20,324 bases of DNA, taken from CAVSUR01 sp052143655 (lineage in GTDB: Bacteria; Actinomycetota; Actinomycetes; Streptosporangiales; Streptosporangiaceae). The DNA lies in contig JBKQSL010000020.1 of NCBI GenBank assembly GCA_052143655.1, forward strand, positions 1 through 20,324. Reading direction: 5' to 3'. Position 1 is the first letter of the stretch. The number at the start of each line of letters is the position of its first letter. Below, one piece after another: positions 5,708 to 12,549 of the stretch. Under the pieces are notes generated by a model. It did no database searches, was not told where the DNA came from, and saw nothing but the letters and a program-made list of their open reading frames with translations. The translations under genes and the position numbers were made by a program.

Positions 5708-8062
5708 CTAGCGCCACCAGGGGCGGCGGCGGATCTGCGCCAGCCGCGCGGCCGGGCCGGGGACGGCGGCCGCGTGCGCGGCGAGCTGACGCAGGTGATC
5801 GCCGACCCACAGGGCCTCGGAGTGGTAGTGGGCCGGGCCGGCCGAGCACAGCTGGTCGCGCTGGCCCGCCGCGCCAGCCGGCACCGGGATCGGCTCGGGC
5901 GGCGGCTGGCCGCGGCCGGGGCGGCCGACCTGGGCGGCGAGCTCGTCGTAGAAGTACGCGAGGTGAGCCGCCTGGCGGCCGAGCGTTCCGGCAGCCCAGG
6001 CCGCCAGCGGATGACCCGGGCCGTGGCCGGCTCCGTCCGCAGCCGCGGACGCCGGGGTGGCGGGCATGCTGGCCAGGGAGTGCGCGGTGAGCCGCAGCCG
6101 CATCGCCGCCATGACCAGCACCCACAGGTCATCGCGGGCCAGCCGCTTGGAGCCCTGCTCGGTCAGGTAGCCGCGCAGCGCGTCGTCCAGCCGGATCCCG
6201 GCGGTGATCGCCGCGTCCGCCCGGCCGGGCCGCTGCTCGCGCGCCCCGAGCGCCCAGTTCGCCGCGTCGGCCAGGTAGCTCGCGCCGGACCGGAACGCGT
6301 CCGCGAGGTTGTCGCCCACCAGCGAGGATGCTCCGCGCGGCCACAGCAGCGCGCCGACGATCACGCTGACCGCGCAGCCGATCGCCACGTCCTCCACCCG
6401 CAGCAGCCCGACCCGCCAGCCGGCCGGGTCCAGCAGGTTGAACAGCACCACGATCGTCACGGTGAAGGCCGCCTGGCCGACCACGAACGGGGCGGTGCCC
6501 GGCGCGTACGCCGCCACCAGGATCGCCAGCGGGAACGCCACCCACAGCGCGGGCGCGCTGGTGCCGATCCCGAGCAGCAGCGCGGCGCCGACCGCGAACC
6601 CCGCGGCCGTGCCGGCCAGCGCCCGCAGCGCCGTCGCCCCGGTCGACGCGGCGCTGGTCCGCAGCACCGACAGCGTGCCCAGCACCACCCAGAACGCGTG
6701 CTGCACGTCGGTCAGCTTGGCCACCGCCACCGCGGCGGCGAGCGCCGCCGCGCCGCGGGCGGCGTTGCGGAACCAGACCGACCGGATGCTGGCATCGACC
6801 GCCAGCGTCCCGCTGGCCCGGGCGAGCAGCCGGCGCCCGGGCGGGCCCGGCGGGCGAGCCTGGCCGTCTGAGGCCGCGGCCGCTGCCGGGCTGGCCGGCT
6901 GGCCCGGGCTGCCGTCGGACCGCGCGGCCATCCACCGGCGGCGCTGCTCGGCGATCTCGTCCGGGCTGGCCCGGCGCGCGGCGACCAGCGCGTCCGCCGC
7001 GGCGGCGGTGGCGGCCACGCCGATGATCTGGGCGTGGAACGCCTCGTCGGCGCCGCGGCGGACCGCGGCCGGGGTGCCGTCCAGTGCCCGCAGCCGGGCG
7101 GCGCTGGCCGCCCGGGCCTGCCAGAGCTGTTCCAGCCCCGGCCGGGCCGGCTGGCCGGACAGCAGCGCGGCGACATCGCGCAGGGCGGCCGCCGAGCGGG
7201 CGAGCAGGTCCCGGTCCGGCGGCGCGGCCGCGCGCAGGTCCAGGTGCTCGCCGGCCAGGTCGCAGGTCAGCGACGAGCACCATTCCAGCAGGTGGATGAC
7301 CCCGGCCAGGCCGCGGTCGGCGTCGGCCAGCCCGGTCGGCCGGTACGGGGTGGCCGCGAATGCGGCCATCAGCTCGTGCCGGGCCGTGACCGAGGCGTCC
7401 CGGGCGTCCGCGGCGCACGCGCCGCGCAGCATGTCCTCCAGCTGGCCGGCCAGGCCGGCCGCCGTGCCGGCCGCGCGGGCCCGCAGCCGGTCGCCGGGCG
7501 CGGGCGGGGACAGTGCCAGCACCGCGGCCGTGCTCACCGCCGAGGCCAGCCACCAGCCCGCGAGCCGGGGCGCGATCGTGGCGGTGCCGCCCGCCGAGGC
7601 CACCGGGAGCACGAAGGCGAGCAGGGTCCCGGTGACCCCGGCGGCCGCGTTCGGCCCGGCGAGTCCGGCGAAGGTGATGGCGAACGCGACCGGCAGCGTG
7701 ACGAGCGCCGCCAGCCACGCCGAGCCGTCGGCCAGCGTGCCGATGACCAGGGCGGCGCTGCCGGCGACTGCCAGCCCCAGGTGCGCCAGCGCCTTGTCCC
7801 GCCTGGTCCCGGCGAACGAGGTCATGATCAGCGTGCCGACGCCGCCGAACACCGCGAACAGCGTCATCTGGGCGCTGCCAATGACCTCGTGGGTGAGGGC
7901 GAACAGCAGCGGGATGATGATCACCGCGCGCACGGCCCGCAGCGCGGCGGCCTGCGACCAGCTGACCTGCGCGTACTGGAGCGCCGGCAGGCTGCGCCAG
8001 GGACGCGGTGCGCGCGGCTCGCGGGCGCTGGCCGGCCGGGCGGCTGCAGTCGGCGACGTCAT
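5708..8062 (-). CDS. FUSC-family membrane protein (putative aromatic-acid/exporter type)
   Basis: The 784-residue product has the FUSC layout: two blocks of about six hydrophobic helices, at about 40-195 and 425-580, each followed by a helical cytoplasmic region. The first block contains MTLFAVFGGVGTLIMTSFAG. The second contains AFWVVLGTLSVLRTSAASTG and ends with the R-V-E-D-V-A-I-G-C and ALLWPRGA signature common to this family (PET/ArAE/YccS-like). These proteins sit in the inner membrane and are proposed exporters of aromatic acids or related solutes; the substrate cannot be read from sequence. The ATG at 8062 has no strong ribosome site. The protein is unusually Ala- and Arg-rich, particularly in the soluble domains. 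It is separated from its neighbours by 190 and 286 bases, so it is probably transcribed alone. Confidence 0.8.
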   Translation of the reverse strand: MTSPTAAARPASAREPRAPRPWRSLPALQYAQVSWSQAAALRAVRAVIIIPLLFALTHEVIGSAQMTLFAVFGGVGTLIMTSFAGTRRDKALAHLGLAVAGSAALVIGTLADGSAWLAALVTLPVAFAITFAGLAGPNAAAGVTGTLLAFVLPVASAGGTATIAPRLAGWWLASAVSTAAVLALSPPAPGDRLRARAAGTAAGLAGQLEDMLRGACAADARDASVTARHELMAAFAATPYRPTGLADADRGLAGVIHLLEWCSSLTCDLAGEHLDLRAAAPPDRDLLARSAAALRDVAALLSGQPARPGLEQLWQARAASAARLRALDGTPAAVRRGADEAFHAQIIGVAATAAAADALVAARRASPDEIAEQRRRWMAARSDGSPGQPASPAAAAASDGQARPPGPPGRRLLARASGTLAVDASIRSVWFRNAARGAAALAAAVAVAKLTDVQHAFWVVLGTLSVLRTSAASTGATALRALAGTAAGFAVGAALLLGIGTSAPALWVAFPLAILVAAYAPGTAPFVVGQAAFTVTIVVLFNLLDPAGWRVGLLRVEDVAIGCAVSVIVGALLWPRGASSLVGDNLADAFRSGASYLADAANWALGAREQRPGRADAAITAGIRLDDALRGYLTEQGSKRLARDDLWVLVMAAMRLRLTAHSLASMPATPASAAADGAGHGPGHPLAAWAAGTLGRQAAHLAYFYDELAAQVGRPGRGQPPPEPIPVPAGAAGQRDQLCSAGPAHYHSEALWVGDHLRQLAAHAAAVPGPAARLAQIRRRPWWR

Positions 8063-8124
8063 CTCGATGACTACTGTCGCACCTGCTGCCGTCCGGCGAC
8101 AGGCACACCGCCTGACCAGGGGAC

Positions 8125-8160
8125 CTGGCTGGCCCGGTCAGGCTGGCTGGCCCGGTCAGG
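8125..8160. repeat. Tandem duplication of an 18-base unit
   Basis: Two perfect adjacent copies of CTGGCTGGCCCGGTCAGG (8125-8142 and 8143-8160). The second copy runs directly into the diverged copy of the NifX-like 3' end. The core GGTCA is the reverse complement of a TGACC stop context that recurs at gene ends in this window. Confidence 0.75.
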
Positions 8161-8220
8161 CGGCGGCACAGGCCGCCGCGCGGGCGTCGCCGTGCCGGCC
8201 CATGACCAGCCGGCCCGCCC
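8151..8220 (-). pseudogene. Detached copy of the 3' end of the NifX/NifB-like gene
   Basis: These 70 bases align without gaps to 9071-9140, the last codons and stop of the NifX-like gene, with about six of every seven bases identical. On the minus strand it still reads H-G-D-A-R-A-A-A-C-A before a TGA, as in the intact gene, but there is nothing of the rest of the gene upstream. The two copies bracket the VapBC pair at a distance of 920 bases, so one is likely a duplication left by insertion or rearrangement of that pair. The remainder of the 8063-8252 gap holds no gene. Confidence 0.65.
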
Positions 8221-8252
8221 TGACGGGCTCCAAGCGCTCGGCCGCCGGGCTG

Positions 8253-8630
8253 TTACAGCGCGATCAGCCGGAGGGCAGGGTCAAGCTGGCGCAGGTCGGC
8301 GGGGTCGGAGGTGACGACGGGCTGGTCAGCGCGACGTGCGCAGATCACCACATGGGCGTCGGCAATGTCGGACGTTCCGCTGGCTGCCAGCAGCCTGCCG
8401 ATGTTGGTCGCATCCACCCGGCCCAGATCGATGACGTCGGTCGTCGGCTGGCGGATCAGCCGTGAGAGCCGGACCTGGCGATCCGGCCTGCGGATAGCCT
8501 GAGCCAGGACGGACGCAGGCACCGTGACAGGGGCTCCGGCCTCCCGGGCGCGGGCCAGGAGCACCACGACGCGGCGGTCGCCCCGGTCCAGGGCTATCAA
8601 GCCGCCCGCGTCCAGGGTGACGCCCGGCAT
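8253..8630 (-). CDS. vapC: VapC-type PIN-domain ribonuclease toxin
   Basis: The 125-residue product is a complete PIN domain: first acidic residue in VTLDAGGLIAL (D7), the helix PASVLAQAIRRPDRQ, a central SDIADAHVVICARR with D around 90, and the closing VVTSDPADL. The second acidic position normally filled by Glu reads Gln here (VLAQ); I believe this is usual in this actinobacterial branch, so activity is still plausible. VapC toxins are Mg-dependent RNases cutting tRNA or rRNA. Its ATG at 8630 shares an A with the antitoxin stop (TGATG), so both are made from one message. The pair is flanked by duplicated fragments of neighbouring genes, pointing to recent movement or rearrangement. Confidence 0.85.
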   Translation of the reverse strand: MPGVTLDAGGLIALDRGDRRVVVLLARAREAGAPVTVPASVLAQAIRRPDRQVRLSRLIRQPTTDVIDLGRVDATNIGRLLAASGTSDIADAHVVICARRADQPVVTSDPADLRQLDPALRLIAL

Positions 8631-8881
8631 CAGGCGGCTGGCCGGGTGCCGGTGCCAAGCACATCATCGGCCCAGGCGCGCTCATCGTCGGACAGCGCGC
8701 CGCCGGTCTGGCGCAGCGCCTCGGCGAGCATCGCGCCCCAGCCCGCGACGTCATCCAGGGCTACTCCGACAGCATGCTGCACGAACCCGGACACGCTCGG
8801 CGCGGTCCGTGCCTGCACCAGGGCGCGGATCTGGTCGAGCTGGGCCTCGTCGAGCGTGACGGTGACCTTCCTCATCGCCAT
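8630..8881 (-). CDS. vapB: VapB-type antitoxin (ribbon-helix-helix)
   Basis: The product is 83 residues from ATG 8881 (81 from ATG 8875). It starts with MRKVTVTLDEAQLDQIRAL, a ribbon strand plus helix A of an RHH DNA-binding domain, then SVSGFVQHAVGVAL as helix B, and an acidic, Trp-containing tail (DERAWADDVLG) that would wrap the toxin. A longer reading from 8908 is open but adds an uncharged Met-rich stretch with no ribosome site. The start at 8881 is favoured because a TATGGT -10 box lies seven bases before it, giving a leaderless message. As in other VapBC pairs the antitoxin binds its own promoter; the CCATACC repeat over the start is the likely operator. Confidence 0.78.
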   Translation of the reverse strand: MAMRKVTVTLDEAQLDQIRALVQARTAPSVSGFVQHAVGVALDDVAGWGAMLAEALRQTGGALSDDERAWADDVLGTGTRPAA

Positions 8882-8896
8882 ACCGGTTACCATACC
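8878..8896 (-). promoter_or_regulatory. VapBC promoter with CCATACC direct repeat
   Basis: CCATACC occurs at 8878-8884 and again at 8890-8896, 12 bases apart, just over one helix turn. Between them, on the minus strand, lies TATGGT (8894-8889) as -10 box seven bases before ATG 8881. RHH antitoxins bind direct or inverted half-sites spaced about one turn, so autoregulation is likely. Confidence 0.55.
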
Positions 8897-9005
8897 ACTG
8901 GGCATCATCGACCTGGCCGCGCGCCAGCGGCTGCTCGGTGTGTGTGCCCAAGCCGTCCTGGCAGCATGACCCGCACTGCCCGATGCGCACGGTCGCCGAC
9001 GAGCC

Positions 9006-9041
9006 GTGATCCCGAACCCGTGGGACGCGGGCTCGGCCCGG
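9006..9041 (+). pseudogene. 36-base stray copy of the PEP-mutase-family gene
   Basis: Bases 9006-9041 match 10620-10655 at 35 of 36 positions; the matched part encodes VIPNPWDAGSAR, a conserved motif of the downstream enzyme. No similarity is seen on either side of the block. It lies in the 8897-9075 gap between vapB and the NifX-like gene, which otherwise contains nothing I recognise. The near identity suggests a recent duplication or gene-conversion scar rather than shared ancestry of whole genes. Confidence 0.7.
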
Positions 9042-9075
9042 CAGGCAGGCCACCCGCCGCCGCAGCGGCGCCCGG

Positions 9076-9399
9076 TCAGTCTGCGGCGCAGGCCGCCGCG
9101 CGGGCGTCGCCATGCTGGCCGTCGACCAGCCGGATGCCCATCGTGGCCAGCATGCGCTGCATACCGGGTCCGACGTGATGGCAGGCGACAGCCTCGATCT
9201 GGTTATCGCGCAGGAACCGGGCCACCCGGGCGTGGTGCGAGCCCTCGGTGCCCTGGTCGTGCAGCGTGCCCCAGCCGACGTCGAACTCCTGCCAGCCGCG
9301 GATCTCCCCGCCGGCTATGTCAGCGACCGCAACCCGGTCAGCCCGCCCCCACCGTGGATCAATCTGCCCGTCAGCGCTGATGGGCACGCATACGTTCAT
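9076..9399 (-). CDS. NifX/NifB-type dinitrogenase cofactor-binding domain protein
   Basis: The 107-residue product is a single alpha/beta domain of the dinitrogenase Fe-Mo cofactor biosynthesis family: MNVCVPISADGQIDPRWGRA, strand VAVADI, EGSHHARVARFLRDNQIEAV, then GPGMQRMLATMGIRLV. The Pro-Ile...Gly-x-Ile-Asp...Phe/Trp-Gly-Arg-Ala start and the late GPGM-x3-L helix are diagnostic. Stand-alone members outside nitrogen fixers are common, bind metal or oxyanion cofactors in a few studied cases, and are otherwise uncharacterised; no nif genes occur here. ATG 9399 has GAGAGGA eight bases upstream. It is divergent from the coiled-coil gene with 55 bases between, so the two may share control. Its 3' end is duplicated at 8151-8220. 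Confidence 0.8.
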   Translation of the reverse strand: MNVCVPISADGQIDPRWGRADRVAVADIAGGEIRGWQEFDVGWGTLHDQGTEGSHHARVARFLRDNQIEAVACHHVGPGMQRMLATMGIRLVDGQHGDARAAACAAD

Positions 9400-9422
9400 G
9401 CCGGGGTCCTCTCCGGCTCCAG

Positions 9423-9441
9423 CCTCCCATACTGGGGGAGG
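9423..9441. promoter_or_regulatory. Inverted repeat in the divergent NifX-like/coiled-coil gap
   Basis: CCTCCC (9423-9428) and GGGAGG (9436-9441) form a 6-base inverted repeat with a 7-base ATACTGG spacer, midway between the two start codons. The right arm is also part of the purine-rich ribosome site of the plus-strand gene, so it may be either an operator or chance. Confidence 0.3.
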
Positions 9442-9454
9442 AAGGGGGTCCGCC

Positions 9455-10390
9455 GTGGGATATGCGCTGCGGATGTCGCAGGAGATCCATGACTGGCTGG
9501 CCGAGCTGCACGGCAGCGATCCTGCCGCGGCCCGGGCCGCGGGGCAGGCGCTGCTCGCGCTGATGACCGCGCAGGCCAGCCTGGGACCGCCGCTGGTCCG
9601 CGCGGCTGCGTCCGTGGCCGTCGCGACGGACCCGGTCAAGGCGCTGGACCTGGCCTATGAGCGCCGCCTGGACCGGCAGGCGAGCCTGCGCGCGACCGCT
9701 GCCGACGCGGCTGCGCTCGCCCGTGATATCGGCCAGCACATAGGCCGGCTGCGAGACCTGGTCGGCCCGCCGGAGGGACATGCGGGCGCGGACCAGCCGA
9801 CGGCCGCCGACGGCGACGCGGACGACCTGGCCGCGATCCGCAGTCAGCTCGCTGACCTGGAAAGGACCCAGCTTCGGGTCCGGCAGGCCGAGCTGGCGCT
9901 AGCCGGGCAGGTGCGCCAGGCCCAGCAGCGGGCCGATGCTCACCGCGCCAGGAAGGAAGTGCTCAAGGCCCGGTACACCGCCGCGCGCACGATCGTGGCC
10001 GTGGAGCCTTCCGCCGCCGCGGCCGCCGACCTGGCCGCGGTCACCGCCGACATCGAGGCCGAGCTGGCGGCCGGGGCGCTGGCCCCGGGCCTGATGGAGC
10101 TGTGCGCGCCCCGCGCGGGCGGCAGCGAGGCCTGCTTCCTGTTCGCCGCCGAGCCGCCGGGCGCGGCGCTGGTGATCGCCGTGCTGGCGGACCGCGAGGC
10201 GGTAGCCGGGCAGTACCTCGAGGCCGCGGCACTGGCATCGGAGGAGCTGCGCCGGGTGCGGGCGGGGCTGGCGCCGGAGGCAGCGGCGGTCTCGTTCGAG
10301 GACCCCGGGTCGTTCCTGCGCGAGTTCTTCCCCGACGACGCCGCGGACGTGGCGGCGGGCGCGGAAACGCTGGCCACGGGATCGCGCTGA
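9455..10390 (+). CDS. Coiled-coil protein with a small N-terminal domain, possibly RelE/HigB-like
   Basis: The 311-residue product starts at GTG 9455, preceded by the purine-rich site GGAGGAAGGGGG; a downstream ATG (9473) would give a protein six residues shorter. Residues 1-55 (GYALRMSQEIHDWLAELHGS, SLGPPLV) resemble a RelE/HigB-type fold start, where a similar LGxPLV segment precedes the catalytic strands, but the catalytic part is absent. Residues 65-105 and 125-185 are Ala/Gln/Arg/Glu-rich coiled coil. Residues 205-311 form a globular end with strands ACFLFAAEPPGAALVIAVL and an acidic FLREFFPDD segment. Proteins of this pattern are widespread in actinomycetes and usually left hypothetical. 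No function can be assigned. The downstream gene has its own promoter. Confidence 0.7.
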   Translation: MGYALRMSQEIHDWLAELHGSDPAAARAAGQALLALMTAQASLGPPLVRAAASVAVATDPVKALDLAYERRLDRQASLRATAADAAALARDIGQHIGRLRDLVGPPEGHAGADQPTAADGDADDLAAIRSQLADLERTQLRVRQAELALAGQVRQAQQRADAHRARKEVLKARYTAARTIVAVEPSAAAAADLAAVTADIEAELAAGALAPGLMELCAPRAGGSEACFLFAAEPPGAALVIAVLADREAVAGQYLEAAALASEELRRVRAGLAPEAAAVSFEDPGSFLREFFPDDAADVAAGAETLATGSR

Positions 10391-10488
10391 TCCAGGTGCC
10401 CGGCAGGCGCCGGGACCTCAGTGAGCAGATACCGGCGGCAGGATAGCCCCGTCCGCCAGCGCCCGCTGCGCCTGGCTCGGCGGCCGCG

Positions 10489-10517
10489 CTGACAGCGGTG
10501 GCCGTGCGCACTACGTT
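10489..10517 (+). promoter_or_regulatory. Promoter of the PEP-mutase-family gene, leaderless
   Basis: CTGACA (10489-10494) and TACGTT (10512-10517) are separated by 17 bases and fit sigma-70-type -35 and -10 boxes (5/6 and TANNNT). The ATG follows six bases later, so transcription should begin at or next to the start codon. No ribosome site is present, in agreement with a leaderless message. Confidence 0.6.
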
Positions 10518-10523
10518 GGGCCC

Positions 10524-11357
10524 ATGCCCCTGTCCAGGCAGCAGCAGTCGAGCGAGCAGCAGTCCAGGCAGCAGCAGAAGGCGGCGGCGTTCGCGGCGCT
10601 GCACGCTGGCCAGCCGTTCGTGATCCCGAACCCGTGGGACGCCGGCTCGGCCCGGGTGCTGGCGGCGCTCGGGTTCGGCGCGCTGGCCACGACCAGCTCC
10701 GGCTTCGCGTTCACGCTCGGCCGGATGGACGGCGGCGTGACGCTGGCGGAGGTGGCACAGCACATCACCGCGCTGGACCGGGCCAGCGGGCTGCCGGTGT
10801 CCGCGGACCTGGAGAACGGTTACGGCCCGGACCCGGCGGCCGCGGCGGCGGCCGTGACGACGGCGGCCGCGGCCGGGGCGGTCGGCGGCTCGATCGAGGA
10901 CTACGACCCAGGCGGCTTCCTCTACTCGCTGGCGCAGGCCGCCGAGCGGATTGAGGCTGCGGCCCGGGCCGCGGCCTCGCTGGATTTCCCGTTCCTGCTC
11001 ACCGCCCGGGCCGAGAACCACATCCGCGGCAACCCCGATCTCGATGACACGATCGCCCGGCTGCGGGCCTACGAGCAGGCCGGCGCCGACGTGCTCTACG
11101 CGCCGGGCCTGCGCACCGCGCAGGAGATCCGGCAGGTGTGCGGGGCGGTGACCCGGCCGGTCAACGTACTGGCCGTGCCCGGGCTGACGGTCGGCGACAT
11201 CGCCGCGGCCGGAGCCCGCAGGATCAGCGTTGGCGGCTCGCTGACCTGGGTGGCGGCCAGCGCCATGGCCCAGGCCGCGACGGCCATCCGGGATCACGGC
11301 GACCTGAGCGCGCTGGCGGCCCGGCTGCCGCTGGCCGACTGGTTCGCGGAGCAGTAG
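10524..11357 (+). CDS. Isocitrate lyase/phosphoenolpyruvate mutase family enzyme
   Basis: The 277-residue product has the PEP mutase/ICL TIM-barrel motifs in order: VIPNPWDAGSAR (33-44), ATTSSGFAF (55-63), metal-binding DLENGYG (95-101), ED at 125-126, TARAEN (160-165) and late ISVGGSL. It lacks the isocitrate-lyase KKCGH loop, so the reaction is cleavage or rearrangement of a small 2-oxo or phosphono acid, not the glyoxylate cycle step; the substrate is unknown. The first 20 residues are a Gln/Ser/Arg tail coded by CAG repeats, absent from most relatives; an internal start is not evident. The ATG is set by the leaderless promoter. It ends about 100 bases before the convergent channel gene. 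Part of it is copied at 9006-9041. Confidence 0.85.
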   Translation: MPLSRQQQSSEQQSRQQQKAAAFAALHAGQPFVIPNPWDAGSARVLAALGFGALATTSSGFAFTLGRMDGGVTLAEVAQHITALDRASGLPVSADLENGYGPDPAAAAAAVTTAAAAGAVGGSIEDYDPGGFLYSLAQAAERIEAAARAAASLDFPFLLTARAENHIRGNPDLDDTIARLRAYEQAGADVLYAPGLRTAQEIRQVCGAVTRPVNVLAVPGLTVGDIAAAGARRISVGGSLTWVAASAMAQAATAIRDHGDLSALAARLPLADWFAEQ

Positions 11358-11366
11358 GCCAGCGGC

Positions 11367-11466
11367 GCCGGTCAGCAGCCGACGGCCGAGCGTGCCCGCC
11401 CGTCGGCAGGTCCCCGGCGGCCTCGCCGGTCAGCGAGCCCGCCAGCAGCAGGCTCGCCCGGTCAGC
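11367..11466. repeat. Three copies of a GCCGGTCAGC-like motif
   Basis: GCCGGTCAGC at 11367-11376 and 11425-11434 and GCCCGGTCAGC at 11456-11466 lie in the 104-base gap between two convergent genes; the last one holds the channel gene's stop codon. Read on the minus strand each is GCTGACCGG. The same core appears at 8131-8160 and 9071-9078. The motif may be part of a bidirectional termination region, or reflect reused stop contexts in GC-rich DNA. Confidence 0.4.
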
Positions 11467-12502
11467 GGGCCCGGCCGCCAGCGGGCTGGCTCGCCGCGCG
11501 CTCCAGCGCGTCGAGCTGCGGCTGGGTGCCGATCGCGATCATCACGTCGTTCGCGCTGACCGGCGTGTGCAGCGGCGGGTTGGTCAGGAACGCGCCGTCC
11601 TGGCTGCGCAGCGCCAGGACCAGCGCGCCGCTGGTCCCGCCCGCGCTCGCCTCCTGCAGGGTGCGCCCGGCCAGCCGCGATCCGGCCCGCACCGAGATCT
11701 CCTCCAGCCGGAACTCCAGGCTGCCGTCGTGCATCACCACGTCGAGGAACTCGACCACGTTGGGCTGCAGGGCCGCCGCGGCGATCCGCTGGCCGCCGAT
11801 CCGCTGCGGGTTCACCACCCTGGTCGCGCCCGCGCGCAGCAGCTTGGACTCCGACGCCTCGGTCCGGGCCCGGGCGATGATCACCAGCTCGGGCCGCAGC
11901 GCGCGGGCGGACAGCGTCACGTACACGTTCTCCGCGTCGGTGTTGATCGCCGTGACCAGGGCCCGGGCCCGCATGATCCCCGCCTTGCGCAGCACGTCGT
12001 CGTCGGTGACGTCGCCGACCAGCGCGAGATGGCCGGCCGAGCGCACCCGGTCGGCGTCCAGGTCCACCACGACCACCCGCGCGTCCAGGCCGGCCAGGTA
12101 GCCGCCGACCGCCCGGCCGACCCGGCCCCAGCCGCAGATGATCGTGTGCCCGGTCATCCGGGCGATGTTGGCTTCCATCCGGCGCCTTTCAAAGTGCTGG
12201 CGCAAGTGCCCTTCCACCAGCGACTCGATAACCACGCTGAACGCATACAGGGCCGTGCCCACGCCCGCCAGGATCAGCACGATCGTGAAGATCTTCCCGG
12301 CCGCGTCCAGTGGCTCGACCTCGCGGAACCCGACCGTCGTGATCGTGGTGACGGTCTGGAAGACCGCGTCCAGCGGGCTGAACCCGAGCAGGACGTAGCC
12401 GACGCTGCCGCCGGTCAGCACGGCCAGCACCATCAGCAGGGCGATGACGATCCGCCGGACGCTGCTCACACGGTCATTGTGACGGTCCCCGGCCCCCGTC
12501 AT
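11462..12502 (-). CDS. Two-TM potassium channel with RCK (TrkA-N/TrkA-C) domains
   Basis: The 346-residue product has TM1 (about 15-36), a pore helix and filter TTITTVGFREV, TM2 (about 70-92), then an RCK/TrkA-N Rossmann domain opened by IICGWGRVGRAV with the acidic end of strand two at VVVDLDADR, and a TrkA-C-like end (after about 260) with LALRSQDGAFL. Such proteins are ligand-gated K+ channels in the plasma membrane; the RCK domain binds NAD(H), nucleotides or Ca2+. The filter reads T-V-G-F-R where T-V-G-Y-G is classical; this variant occurs in actinobacterial relatives. ATG 12502 is used here but has no good ribosome site; GTG 12469 (11 residues shorter, six bases after a CACAAT box) is an alternative that fits the usual short N-terminus. 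The gene is convergent with the upstream enzyme gene. Confidence 0.85.
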   Translation of the reverse strand: MTGAGDRHNDRVSSVRRIVIALLMVLAVLTGGSVGYVLLGFSPLDAVFQTVTTITTVGFREVEPLDAAGKIFTIVLILAGVGTALYAFSVVIESLVEGHLRQHFERRRMEANIARMTGHTIICGWGRVGRAVGGYLAGLDARVVVVDLDADRVRSAGHLALVGDVTDDDVLRKAGIMRARALVTAINTDAENVYVTLSARALRPELVIIARARTEASESKLLRAGATRVVNPQRIGGQRIAAAALQPNVVEFLDVVMHDGSLEFRLEEISVRAGSRLAGRTLQEASAGGTSGALVLALRSQDGAFLTNPPLHTPVSANDVMIAIGTQPQLDALERAASQPAGGRAR

Positions 12503-12549
12503 GCCTCGTTGACCTGCGCAGCCCGGGCCGCGCCGCGCCCAGGCCGGGC

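Noticed and set aside
6129..8108. Second minus-strand frame of about 660 codons within FUSC
   Set aside because: Arg/Gly/Pro-rich, no motifs, same strand but shifted frame; the FUSC reading has clear transmembrane helices and family motifs.
6309..8465. Long plus-strand open frame of over 700 codons opposite the FUSC gene
   Set aside because: Ser/Arg/Ala low-complexity translation, no domains; it is the antisense shadow of the FUSC gene and also runs through the VapC region.
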